A stretch of 10,605 nt of DNA from an uncultured Caulobacteraceae bacterium (GTDB lineage Bacteria; Pseudomonadota; Alphaproteobacteria; Caulobacterales; Caulobacteraceae), in contig CAMLRH010000063.1 of the NCBI GenBank assembly GCA_946482375.1, positions 1 to 10,605 of the forward strand. The letters run 5' to 3'. Both the position numbers and the translations under genes were made by a program. The notes under the pieces are model-generated. The model saw only the letters and a program-made list of their open reading frames with translations. It had not been told where the DNA came from and searched no databases. Of the stretch, positions 1 through 6,233 are shown piece by piece; the first letter of the stretch is position 1; every line of letters begins with the position of its first letter.

Positions 1-1061
1 GAGATGTCGGACGGGCTCTTGCCCTCTTCGGCCACCAGCGGCCGCAACCCTGACCAGGCCGAGGTGATGTCGGTGTGGGTCAGCCTCGGCGTCGTGAACC
101 GCGCCGCGACCGCGTCCAGCAGGTAGTCGACGTCGGCCGCCTCGATGCGCGGCCAGTGGTCGGGCTGGTCGTAGAAGGTGTCGGTGGTGCCGATGTAGGT
201 CATGCCGCGCTTGGGCACCGTGAAGATGCTGCGCTTGTCCGGCGTCGAGACGACGATGGTGCGGCTGACCGGCAGCTTCTCGGCCGGGACGACCAGGTGG
301 ATGCCCTTGGTCAGCGTCAGCCGCTTCGGCGCGCCGCCGTCTTCCAGCCGGCGCAGCGCGTCGACCCAGGGCCCGGCGGCGTTGACCACCACCTTGGCCC
401 GCACCCGAGCCCCACCGGAGCCCAGCGCGTCGCCGACGACCGCGCCGACCACATGGCCGCCTTCGAGGATGAAGTCCGTCACCGGCGCGTAGTTGGCCAC
501 GACCGCGCCGTAGACGGTCGCGCTCCGCACATTGGCGACGGTCAGCTTGGCGTCGTCGGTGAGGTATTCCGGATAGACAATGGCGCCCGCCAGATCGTCG
601 GTGCGCAGCGCCGGTTCGTTGCGGGCCAGTTCCTCACGGCCCCAGCTCTCGTGCTTGCGGTCCTTGGCCACGCCGCCGAGCTTCTCGAAGGTCCACAGGC
701 CGGCATTCAGCTTGGCGATGCCGGCGGCATTTCTCGCGGGCACGATGAACTCGGTCATCCGCGTCAGGTGCGGCGCGATACGCTCCACGGCCTTCCGCTC
801 GGAGGCCGCCTCGCGGACCAGCCCGAGGTCGCCCTGCGCCAGGTAGCGCAGCCCACCGTGGATCATCTTCGATGAGCGCGAGGAGGTCCCCGAGGCGAAG
901 TCCCGCGCCTCGACCAGCGCCACCGTCAGTCCACGCATGGCCGCGTCGCGCGCGACGCCGGCGCCCGTGACCCCGCCGCCGACCACCAGCACGTCGAAGG
1001 TCCGCGCCTCCAGGGCGGCGAACAGCTTGGCGCGGTCGCGGAAATCCAGGGCCCCGGTCAT
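1..1061 (-). CDS. glpD: Aerobic glycerol-3-phosphate dehydrogenase, N-terminal part (3' end outside window)
   Basis: This FAD enzyme oxidises sn-glycerol 3-phosphate to dihydroxyacetone phosphate at the inner face of the cytoplasmic membrane and passes electrons to quinone. The 353 codons seen here start at an ATG at 1061. A GGGAG Shine-Dalgarno lies just upstream. Near residue 25 is a Rossmann FAD-binding loop (VVGGGVTGAGVARDAAMRGL), followed by a glutamate-bearing strand (LVEARD) and the GlpD hallmark SGTSSRSSKMIHGGLRYL. Later parts such as LTKGIHLVVP and YIGTTDT match the family. Full-length GlpD is about 500 residues, so the C-terminal cap domain is beyond the left edge. No glycerol kinase or GlpR gene is visible. 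Upstream, on the minus strand, a TTGACG that could be a -35 (1145-1150) overlaps a perfect dyad, but I could not find a convincing -10. The identification rests on family motifs and is firm. Confidence 0.95.
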   Translation of the reverse strand, partial: MTGALDFRDRAKLFAALEARTFDVLVVGGGVTGAGVARDAAMRGLTVALVEARDFASGTSSRSSKMIHGGLRYLAQGDLGLVREAASERKAVERIAPHLTRMTEFIVPARNAAGIAKLNAGLWTFEKLGGVAKDRKHESWGREELARNEPALRTDDLAGAIVYPEYLTDDAKLTVANVRSATVYGAVVANYAPVTDFILEGGHVVGAVVGDALGSGGARVRAKVVVNAAGPWVDALRRLEDGGAPKRLTLTKGIHLVVPAEKLPVSRTIVVSTPDKRSIFTVPKRGMTYIGTTDTFYDQPDHWPRIEAADVDYLLDAVAARFTTPRLTHTDITSAWSGLRPLVAEEGKSPSDI

Positions 1062-1135
1062 CGCTCTCCCGTGGCGGCCGAACGCCGCTCTTCGAAGCCG
1101 CCTATCTCACCAGTCCTGAGCGGCAAAGTCATTAG

Positions 1136-1149
1136 TGACGCTGGCGTCA
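1136..1149. promoter_or_regulatory. Perfect 6-bp dyad, possible operator upstream of glpD
   Basis: The sequence TGACGC-TG-GCGTCA is a perfect inverted repeat with a 2-base spacer, 75 bases upstream of the glpD start and 25 bases before the EcfG -35 of the divergent gene. Read on the minus strand it overlaps a TTGACG hexamer that could be the glpD -35 box. A repressor of glpD could bind here. No regulator is encoded nearby, and I do not recognise the motif. Confidence 0.35.
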
Positions 1150-1173
1150 ATTTTCTGAGCTCCACTGTTTTCC

Positions 1174-1198
1174 GGAACGGCAACGCTACAACGCCGTT
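1174..1198 (+). promoter_or_regulatory. EcfG/SigT general stress promoter (GGAAC-N16-CGTT)
   Basis: The -35 GGAAC lies at 1174-1178 and the -10 CGTT at 1195-1198, with exactly 16 bases between. This is the known consensus of the alphaproteobacterial general stress sigma factor. Transcription would start near 1205, giving a leader of about 25 bases that ends in a strong AAGGAGG ribosome binding site. The -10 is embedded in an 11-base palindrome (CCGTTTAACGG, 1194-1204). Confidence 0.75.
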
Positions 1199-1230
1199 TA
1201 ACGGCCAACGTTTTCCAAGGAGGCCAGATC

Positions 1231-1566
1231 ATGGCGACCGAACGAGTGACTGAACGTACGGATGGTGTGACGGCCGAGCGCACCGTCGAGCGTGACGGTG
1301 GCGGCCACACCACGGTGGTTGAGCGGGGCGGCGGCGGTGGCGCGGGCCTGATCATCGCGCTGGCGGTCATCGCCTTCCTGGCGATCGCGGCCTGGTTCCT
1401 GTGGAACGCCAGCCGCAACGACGCCCTGGAATCGGCGGCTGTTTCCGACGCCGCCTCGAGCGTGGCGTCGTCGGTGGACAACGCCGCCGACAGCGTCGCC
1501 GATGCGGCCGACAACGTCACCGTCACAGCCCCCGCGCCGGCTCCGGAGCCTGCTCCGGCGCAGTAG
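1231..1566 (+). CDS. Small single-span membrane protein, putative stress-induced, function unknown
   Basis: I do not recognise a named family for this 111-residue protein. Residues 1-32 are polar and rich in Thr, Glu and Arg, with loosely repeated TER/VER units. A glycine run (33-37) leads into one hydrophobic helix at about 38-59 that ends in tryptophans. The C-terminal half is an Ala/Ser/Asp/Val-rich segment with heptad-like spacing, probably helical, ending in a Pro/Ala tail. There is no cleavable signal, so a short soluble head on each side of one membrane anchor is likely. The start is well set: AAGGAGG at 1217-1223 with a 7-base gap to the ATG. The perfect EcfG promoter just upstream implies induction in the general stress response, and the Asp/Ala-rich tail is typical of small envelope stress proteins. 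Role is unknown. Confidence 0.85.
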   Translation: MATERVTERTDGVTAERTVERDGGGHTTVVERGGGGGAGLIIALAVIAFLAIAAWFLWNASRNDALESAAVSDAASSVASSVDNAADSVADAADNVTVTAPAPAPEPAPAQ

Positions 1567-1570
1567 GACC

Positions 1571-1602
1571 CTGACGGCCCTCCCGCGCCGGAGGGCCGTC
1601 AG
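1571..1602. terminator. 13-bp perfect hairpin between convergent genes
   Basis: The arms CTGACGGCCCTCC (1571-1583) and GGAGGGCCGTCAG (1590-1602) pair perfectly around a 6-base loop. The hairpin begins 4 bases after the stop of the plus-strand membrane protein. Its right arm covers the stop codon of the minus-strand His/Met-rich gene. There is no T-run on either side, so it is not a textbook intrinsic terminator. It could act in both directions as a transcription barrier or as a 3'-end stabilising structure. Confidence 0.6.
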
Positions 1603-3029
1603 CCCACCTTCAGCCTCACAAACACCGTGGCCGCGGCCGGGTCGCCATAGGTCGCTCCCAGCGGCTCCTCGATGTCGAAGGCGCTGAGCTGGGCGCCGAC
1701 GCCGATCTTCACGTGTTCCGACGCCCTGAAGTCGCGGATGGCGCCGGCGGAGAACTTCCGCACGACATAGTCCGGACCGTGGCCCTCGTGGTCGAGGCCA
1801 AGTTCGTCCTGGTCGGCCTGTTCGGCGCGGCCGAAGAACGTCCAGGCGTCGTTGGGCGAGAAGGCTGCCTCGACCAGGGCCGCGTTCAGGACCTCGCCGG
1901 GGACCTTGTCCTTCCGCGCCCAGGCCACGGTGGCCGAGACCAGGCCGCCGTCGCCGACCGGCCGGGCGTACATCGCGCTGGTCGAGAAGCGCCGCTCGTC
2001 GTGATGCGGCTCCAGCGCCTCGGGGCTCTCGATCGAGGCCCAGCTTGCCTGCAGCGCCCAGTTCGGCGTCGGGTTGAAGCTGATCCGCGCCGACGAGGAG
2101 TCGAGGTCGCCGGTCTCGATGTCGAAACGGTTCTCGTCCGGCTCGCGTCCCCGAAACCGAGAGGCGTCGACCTTCCAGCCTTTCCAGGTGAATCCGGCCG
2201 TCACCACCCCGAAGACGATGTGGGTGGAGTCGAGCCAGTGGTGGGTGATCGGCGCTTCCGGCGCATCCATGCCCGACGGCCGGTGCATGAAGGCCGGCGG
2301 CCCGAACGCGGGCTCTCCAGGCAGGCCGCCATAGACGAAGACGCTGGCGTCATCGCCGATCGGCAGGCTGTAGCTGGCCGACAGCTCCATGAAGAGGTCG
2401 TGCGGGTGCTGACGGTCGACCAGCGTATGCTCGCCGTCTGCCGTCTCTCCCGCCGCCAGCAAAAGCGGATAGCCCGCCCTGCCCATGAAGGGTTCGGGGC
2501 TGAGCATGGCCCGCAGCCCCAGCGTTCCCGGGCCGAGCGGGCGGCTGGCCATGCCGCCGATCATGCCCGCGACGAACGCCTTCTCGCCGCCGCGAGAGCC
2601 GCCCTGGTCGGTATAGGCGGCGATCAGCGAGGCATGGCCCATCAGCGTCCAGCCACCTTTCATGACGTGGACGCCGCTCATCGGCGTCGCCTGCGGGATC
2701 CAGCTCGTGCCGGAACCGTCCTGGGTCATGGGGTAAGGTCCGAGCGGGCTTTCCATCGCCCCCATGTCGTGACCGGCGTGCTCGTCGGGCGTCGCCATGT
2801 CACCGTGCATCTGGCGGTGGTCCATCTCCGGCATGTCCATGTCCATGCCGGGGGGGCCATGATCCATATGCCCGTCATGCATGGCGCCGTGGTCTTGCGG
2901 CTCGGCGGGCTGTTCGGTCGGTGGCGGGGTTTGGTGGCCTTCGTGGTCGTCTTTCGCGAAGGCGGCGGGGGCGAGCGTCAGGCTCGCGATGAAGGCGGCG
3001 CTCGCGAGCGCGCGCATGCGGGTGTGCAT
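1599..3029 (-). CDS. Exported protein with His/Met-rich metal-binding head and probable outer-membrane body
   Basis: This 476-residue protein begins with a signal peptide (about 1-25, ending PAAFA). Next comes a stretch to about residue 92 with roughly ten His and ten Met in DHxxMH, MDMDM and GHDM patterns, as in periplasmic copper-binding proteins. The rest alternates polar and aromatic or hydrophobic residues, has many Gly and Trp, and ends in FVRLKV, as expected for an outer-membrane beta-barrel. I do not recognise a named family for this body. The ATG at 3029 has AAGGA 8 bases upstream. The gene lies 49 bases after the small Cys/His-rich protein gene and is probably co-transcribed from the metal-type promoter at 3401-3429. 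The likely job is metal (copper) binding or handling at the outer membrane. It could instead be a plain porin-like protein whose head only buffers metal. No CopA/CopB oxidase or efflux gene is in the window. Confidence 0.8.
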   Translation of the reverse strand: MHTRMRALASAAFIASLTLAPAAFAKDDHEGHQTPPPTEQPAEPQDHGAMHDGHMDHGPPGMDMDMPEMDHRQMHGDMATPDEHAGHDMGAMESPLGPYPMTQDGSGTSWIPQATPMSGVHVMKGGWTLMGHASLIAAYTDQGGSRGGEKAFVAGMIGGMASRPLGPGTLGLRAMLSPEPFMGRAGYPLLLAAGETADGEHTLVDRQHPHDLFMELSASYSLPIGDDASVFVYGGLPGEPAFGPPAFMHRPSGMDAPEAPITHHWLDSTHIVFGVVTAGFTWKGWKVDASRFRGREPDENRFDIETGDLDSSSARISFNPTPNWALQASWASIESPEALEPHHDERRFSTSAMYARPVGDGGLVSATVAWARKDKVPGEVLNAALVEAAFSPNDAWTFFGRAEQADQDELGLDHEGHGPDYVVRKFSAGAIRDFRASEHVKIGVGAQLSAFDIEEPLGATYGDPAAATVFVRLKVG

Positions 3030-3078
3030 TTCGGAAATCCTTGTCTGAACGGGAAACTGCCGGGGGAAGCGGTTCGGT

Positions 3079-3393
3079 TCAGACCAGGCGGGGGGGTTGC
3101 GGCTCCGGCGCGCGGGCCAGGCTTTCCAGGCGATCGGCGCTGGGGCGGGCGTGTTGCTGTGCGGGCGCCGCTGGCGCGATGACGGCCGAGGTCGGTTGCG
3201 ATGGCGCGGGCAGGCAGCCGGCGCAGCAGTTCACGGCGACCTGCGCGGGCTTGTGCTTGTCGGGCGCCGCGGGCTGGTGGCCGGACTCGTGGCAGGCTGC
3301 GGGCGCCGCATAGCCGGGCGCGGCCGCGCTGAGGGCGCCGCCAAGAGTCAGGGCGGCGATCAGGACCAGCACGAGGGTGCGCAAGCTTCGCAT
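3079..3393 (-). CDS. Small secreted Cys/His-rich protein, putative metal (copper) response protein
   Basis: With the ATG at 3393 this is 104 residues: a signal peptide (MRSLRTLVLVLIAALTLGG..., cleavage near residue 29), then a short Pro/Ala-rich mature part. The mature part carries Cys34-His35, His39, His47 and a CCxxC cluster (Cys56, 57, 60), a plausible soft-metal site. The remainder (65-104) is low-complexity. In-frame upstream starts exist (ATG at 3402, TTG at 3429), but they lie inside the -10 and -35 boxes, so I reject them. There is no Shine-Dalgarno. The predicted transcription start falls on or next to the ATG, so translation is probably leaderless. The protein resembles small periplasmic proteins that accompany copper-resistance genes (DUF2946-like in style), but I cannot assign a family. 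It is the first gene of an operon with the His/Met-rich protein downstream. Confidence 0.7.
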   Translation of the reverse strand: MRSLRTLVLVLIAALTLGGALSAAAPGYAAPAACHESGHQPAAPDKHKPAQVAVNCCAGCLPAPSQPTSAVIAPAAPAQQHARPSADRLESLARAPEPQPPRLV

Positions 3394-3400
3394 GACCAAC

Positions 3401-3429
3401 ATTATATATACCCCATGGGGGTATATCAA
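3401..3429 (-). promoter_or_regulatory. Strong sigma70-type promoter of the metal cassette
   Basis: On the minus strand the -35 TTGATA (complement of 3424-3429) and the -10 TATAAT (complement of 3401-3406) are separated by exactly 17 bases. This is close to the ideal sigma70 layout and unusual in this GC-rich DNA. The -35 directly abuts the TAG stop of the upstream acetyltransferase gene. The -10 ends 8 bases before the ATG at 3393, placing the transcription start at about the first base of the start codon. Confidence 0.8.
3406..3426. promoter_or_regulatory. CsoR-like operator inside the promoter spacer
   Basis: ATATACCCC-ATG-GGGGTATAT is a perfect 9-bp inverted repeat with a 3-base centre. 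C/G tracts flanked by TA-rich ends are characteristic of operators for CsoR/RcnR/FrmR (DUF156) repressors, and the CsoR copper sensors have very similar sites. It fills the -35/-10 spacer, so binding would block RNA polymerase. A MerR/CueR-type activator site is less likely, because those promoters have a 19-20 base spacer and this one has 17. No regulator gene is in the window, and the metal (copper, nickel or other) or formaldehyde specificity is inferred from motif style and gene context. Confidence 0.7.
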
Positions 3430-3975
3430 CTAGTGCCCGCGCAATTCCAGTCCGGGTCCGTCGGGCGAGGTCCGCGAGCCGCTGTTCAACGCCTGCTGCA
3501 TGAAGACGATGTCGACCCAGCGGCCGAACTTGTGGCCGACGGCGGGCATGGTCCCCTTCACCTCGAAGCCGAGCGAGCGGTGCAGGCCGATCGAGGCCGC
3601 GTTCTCTGAATCCCCGATCACCGCCATGATTTGCCGCAGACCCAGCGCCTCGCAGTCGGCGATCACTTGCGTGAGCAGCGCCTTGCCGACGCCCTGACCC
3701 ACACGGTCTGGCGCGATGTAGACGCTGTCCTCGACGGTGTAGCGGTAGGCCGCGCGTGGCCGGAAGGGGCCAGCGTAGGCGAAACCGGCGATCTCGCCGT
3801 CGACCTCGGCGACGAGATAGGGCAGGCCGTAGGCCCTGACGGCCGCCACCCGGCCGGCCATGTCGTCGGCGGTGGGTGGGTTCTCCTCGAACGTCCCGAA
3901 GCCGTGCTCGCAGTGGTGGCCGTAGATGGCCGCAAGCGCTGGCGCGTCTTCGGCCGTGGCCGCACGAATGATCAC
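3430..3975 (-). CDS. GNAT N-acetyltransferase, phosphinothricin / methionine sulfoximine type
   Basis: This is a 181-residue acetyl-CoA-dependent acetyltransferase. The family acetylates amino-acid analogues such as phosphinothricin, methionine sulfoximine or methionine sulfone. Visible marks are the N-terminal IRxATxxDxxAIxxIY pattern, the segment PFRPRAAYRYTVEDSVYI (residues 70-87) that is typical of this subgroup, the acetyl-CoA pyrophosphate loop DRVGQGVGKALL (90-101), and ENAASIGLHRSLGF near 130, which is the conserved C-terminal helix. It starts at GTG (3973-3975), which overlaps the TGA of the upstream peptidase as GTGA, so translation is probably coupled. The tail after about residue 165 is short and polar. 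The real substrate in this organism is unknown. The promoter of the metal cassette begins right after its stop, leaving no room for a terminator. Confidence 0.88.
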   Translation of the reverse strand: MIIRAATAEDAPALAAIYGHHCEHGFGTFEENPPTADDMAGRVAAVRAYGLPYLVAEVDGEIAGFAYAGPFRPRAAYRYTVEDSVYIAPDRVGQGVGKALLTQVIADCEALGLRQIMAVIGDSENAASIGLHRSLGFEVKGTMPAVGHKFGRWVDIVFMQQALNSGSRTSPDGPGLELRGH

Positions 3976-6131
3976 GTCTTCGTCCAGCCCCGCTCAACCG
4001 CCCAGATCCCGAAGGCGTAGTCGAGGGCGATTTCCTTCAGGAAGTCGAACCGCCCCGAGGCGCCGCCGTGGCCGGCTTCCATGTTGATCTTCAGCAGTAC
4101 GGGATTGCCGCTGGTGGTGTGCTCACGCAGCTTCGCCACCCACTTTTCCGGCTCCCAGTAGGTTACGCGGGGGTCGGACAGTCCGCCCGTCGCCAGCACC
4201 GCCGGGTACGGCTTGGCCGTAACGTTGTCGTAGGGGCTGTAGCTGGCGATGTAGTCGTAGGCCGCCTCGTCCTCGATTGGGTTGCCCCACTCGGGCCACT
4301 CCGGCGGGGTGAGCGGCAGCGAGGTGTCGCTCATGGTGTTCAGCACATCCACGAACGGCACCGCCGCGATGATCCCGGCGTAGAGGTCCGGTCTCATGTT
4401 GGCGACCGCGCCCATCAGGAGGCCGCCCGCCGAGCCGCCGTAGGCCACCACCTTGTCCTTGGCGCCATAGCCGTTCGCCAGCAGGTGCTCGGTGGAGGCG
4501 ATGAAGTCGGTGAAGGTGTTCTTCTTCTTGTTCTTGCGCCCGTCGAGGAACCAGCCCCAGCCTTTCTCCGAGCCGCCCCGAATGCAGGCCGTCGCCCAGA
4601 TCCAGCCCCGGTCCACCAGCGACAGGTTGCGGATCGAGAAGCCCGGTTCCTGCGCCATGCCGTATGAGCCATAGCCGTAGACCAGCAGCGGCGCGGAGCC
4701 GTCGAGAGGTGTGTCCTTCCGCATCAGGACGAAGATCGGCGCCTCGGCGCCGTCGGGCGCCTTGGCGTTCAGGCGGCGGGTGACGTACTTCGCAGGATCG
4801 TGGCCGGAGGGGATTTCCTGCGTCTTCCGCAGGGTCCGCTCGCGGCCGTTCATGTCGTAGTCGAACCACTGCCGCGGCGTCGTCATCGAGGTGTAGACGA
4901 AGCGCGTCACGGGTGTGTCGTACTCGAAGCCGCTGTCGAGGCTCAGCGCATAGGCTTCCTCGTCGAACTCGATGGCGTGTTCGCCGCCGTCACGCTTCGT
5001 CACTACGATGCGGTTCAGCGCGTCGACCTTCTCCAGCCGCACGAAGTGGTCCTTGTAGGCCCGGATGCCGGTGATCAGGCGGCCGGGCTGGTGGGCGATC
5101 CACTCCTTCCAGCCGCTCTTGGCCGGATTGGCGTCCTGCGCCGTCATCAGTTTCCAGTCGACCGCGCCGTCGGCGTTGGTGCGGATGACGAAGCGGTCGC
5201 CCCAGTGGTCGACCTCGTAGCGAACCCCCTCCTTGCGGGGCTCCATCGCCTTCGGCATGGCCGTTGGGTCGGAGGCCGGGATAAGCAGGACCTCGGAGGT
5301 TTCCTGGTTGCCCGCCTCGATGGCGATCCACTCGTCCGATGACAGCGCGCCGACGCCGAGGAAAAAGCCCTCGTCCGGCTCGTCATGGATGAGGACGTCG
5401 TCCCTGGCCGTTCCGCCGGCCGGACGGCGGAAGACCTTGGCCGGACGGCCGTTCTCGTCGCGCAGGATCCAGAACAGCCACCGGCTGTCCGGGGACCATG
5501 CGAAGGAATAGGCGCTCTCGACCGGCTCGCCGAGCAACTGCCCGCTGGCCAGGTCCTTGGTGAAGATGCGGTAGACCTCCGAGCCCTGCTCATCGACCGC
5601 CCAGGCGTATCGCGAATGGTCCGGCGAATGCGCCGCCGTGCCGACCTGGTAGTAGGCCTTGCCCTTGGCCTCGGTCTCCTCGTTCAGCAGGATCTGCTCG
5701 TCGCCCCCGCCGCGCGGTTTGCGCGCATGGATCGGGTGCTCGGCGCCGACGTCGAAGCGGCTGTAGTAGGCCCACGGGCCGTCGGGGGCGGGGACCGAGG
5801 CGTCGTCCTGTTTGATGCGCCCCTTCATTTCCTCGAAGATCTGCTTCTGCAGGCCCTCGGTGCTCTTCAGCATCGCCGCCGTGTAGGCGTTCTCCTCGGT
5901 GAGGTGCGCCTTGACGTCGGTCTTGATCAGGCTCGGGTCGCGCAGGACCTTCTGCCAGTTGTCGTCTTTCATCCAGGCGTAGTCGTCGACGCGCACCCGC
6001 CCCAACTGCTCGATCCGCCTGGGCTCCTTGCGGGCGACCGGCGGCGTGGGGAGGGCGGGCGGCGAAGCGGACATGGCTGAACCGGGAATGAGGGCGGCGG
6101 CGCTCGCCGCCAGCAGTTGGCGTCGGCTCAT
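3972..6131 (-). CDS. ptrB: Prolyl oligopeptidase family serine peptidase (S9A, oligopeptidase B-like), Tat-exported
   Basis: This 719-residue peptidase cleaves short peptides, in oligopeptidase B after Arg or Lys. The N-terminus MSRRQLLAASAAALIPGSA is a twin-arginine-type signal (residues 1-22), so it is probably exported folded, unlike the cytosolic E. coli PtrB. A seven-bladed propeller (about 30-430; blade fragments such as SPDSRWLFW) is followed by an alpha/beta-hydrolase domain (about 440-719) with the nucleophile motif GGSAGG. The triad is Ser567, Asp653 (in LSDPRV) and His688 (in AGHGG), with spacing that fits the family. The segment CIRGGSEKGWGWF, then KNTFTDFIA, is the conserved S9A stretch before the nucleophile. 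The start at 6131 preserves the Tat motif but has no clear Shine-Dalgarno. A weak promoter is proposed at 6167-6192. It overlaps and is probably coupled to the acetyltransferase gene. The gene symbol reflects family resemblance; other S9A members are possible. Confidence 0.9.
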   Translation of the reverse strand: MSRRQLLAASAAALIPGSAMSASPPALPTPPVARKEPRRIEQLGRVRVDDYAWMKDDNWQKVLRDPSLIKTDVKAHLTEENAYTAAMLKSTEGLQKQIFEEMKGRIKQDDASVPAPDGPWAYYSRFDVGAEHPIHARKPRGGGDEQILLNEETEAKGKAYYQVGTAAHSPDHSRYAWAVDEQGSEVYRIFTKDLASGQLLGEPVESAYSFAWSPDSRWLFWILRDENGRPAKVFRRPAGGTARDDVLIHDEPDEGFFLGVGALSSDEWIAIEAGNQETSEVLLIPASDPTAMPKAMEPRKEGVRYEVDHWGDRFVIRTNADGAVDWKLMTAQDANPAKSGWKEWIAHQPGRLITGIRAYKDHFVRLEKVDALNRIVVTKRDGGEHAIEFDEEAYALSLDSGFEYDTPVTRFVYTSMTTPRQWFDYDMNGRERTLRKTQEIPSGHDPAKYVTRRLNAKAPDGAEAPIFVLMRKDTPLDGSAPLLVYGYGSYGMAQEPGFSIRNLSLVDRGWIWATACIRGGSEKGWGWFLDGRKNKKKNTFTDFIASTEHLLANGYGAKDKVVAYGGSAGGLLMGAVANMRPDLYAGIIAAVPFVDVLNTMSDTSLPLTPPEWPEWGNPIEDEAAYDYIASYSPYDNVTAKPYPAVLATGGLSDPRVTYWEPEKWVAKLREHTTSGNPVLLKINMEAGHGGASGRFDFLKEIALDYAFGIWAVERGWTKT

Positions 6132-6166
6132 AGGGCGGACTTTCGATGCTGCGACAAGGGGGCAGC

Positions 6167-6192
6167 TTGTAAGCGCGCCAACCTCGGGTCAA
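6167..6192 (-). promoter_or_regulatory. Possible sigma70 promoter of the peptidase-acetyltransferase operon
   Basis: On the minus strand TTGACC (complement of 6187-6192) is followed after a short spacer by GCTTACAA (complement of 6167-6174). This resembles the Caulobacter housekeeping pattern TTGACGS-N10-14-GCTANAWC, with a good -35 and a poor -10. It would give a leader of about 30 bases. It is the best candidate I found for this operon, but it is weak. Confidence 0.35.
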
Positions 6193-6233
6193 ATGGGGAT
6201 GCTGAGTCGGGGTTAGTAAGAGTAGGGGCGTCC

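Noticed and set aside
75..875. 266-codon plus-strand frame at the left edge
   Set aside because: It is antisense to glpD, whose FAD motifs are clear on the minus strand.
2832..2849. CATGTC short tandem repeat in the His/Met-rich gene
   Set aside because: It just encodes the Met-Asp-Met-Asp run and is too short to be a separate repeat feature.
1713..3182. Long plus-strand open frame of 489 codons opposite the His/Met-rich gene
   Set aside because: It is the GC-rich mirror of the real minus-strand gene, has no signal or recognisable domain, reads as low-complexity Arg/Gly/Val, and runs through the metal cassette.
3406..3426. MerR/CueR-type copper activator site
   Set aside because: Such promoters have a 19-20 base spacer; here it is 17 and the C/G tracts fit a CsoR-type repressor better.
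3394..3429. Longer start of the small Cys/His-rich protein (TTG 3429 or ATG 3402)
   Set aside because: Both lie inside the -35/-10 region, so they would not be in the mRNA.
2978..3997. 339-codon minus-strand frame across the acetyltransferase and metal gene
   Set aside because: It is out of frame with both recognised genes, is Arg/Pro-rich, and has no Shine-Dalgarno or family match.
5385..6080. 231-codon plus-strand frame inside the peptidase gene
   Set aside because: It lies fully antisense to a well-conserved S9A peptidase and shows no domain or start signal.
6117..6233. Longer protease start adding 39 residues upstream of 6234
   Set aside because: It begins at TTG without a Shine-Dalgarno, overlaps the divergent peptidase start, and its extra sequence shows no signal peptide.
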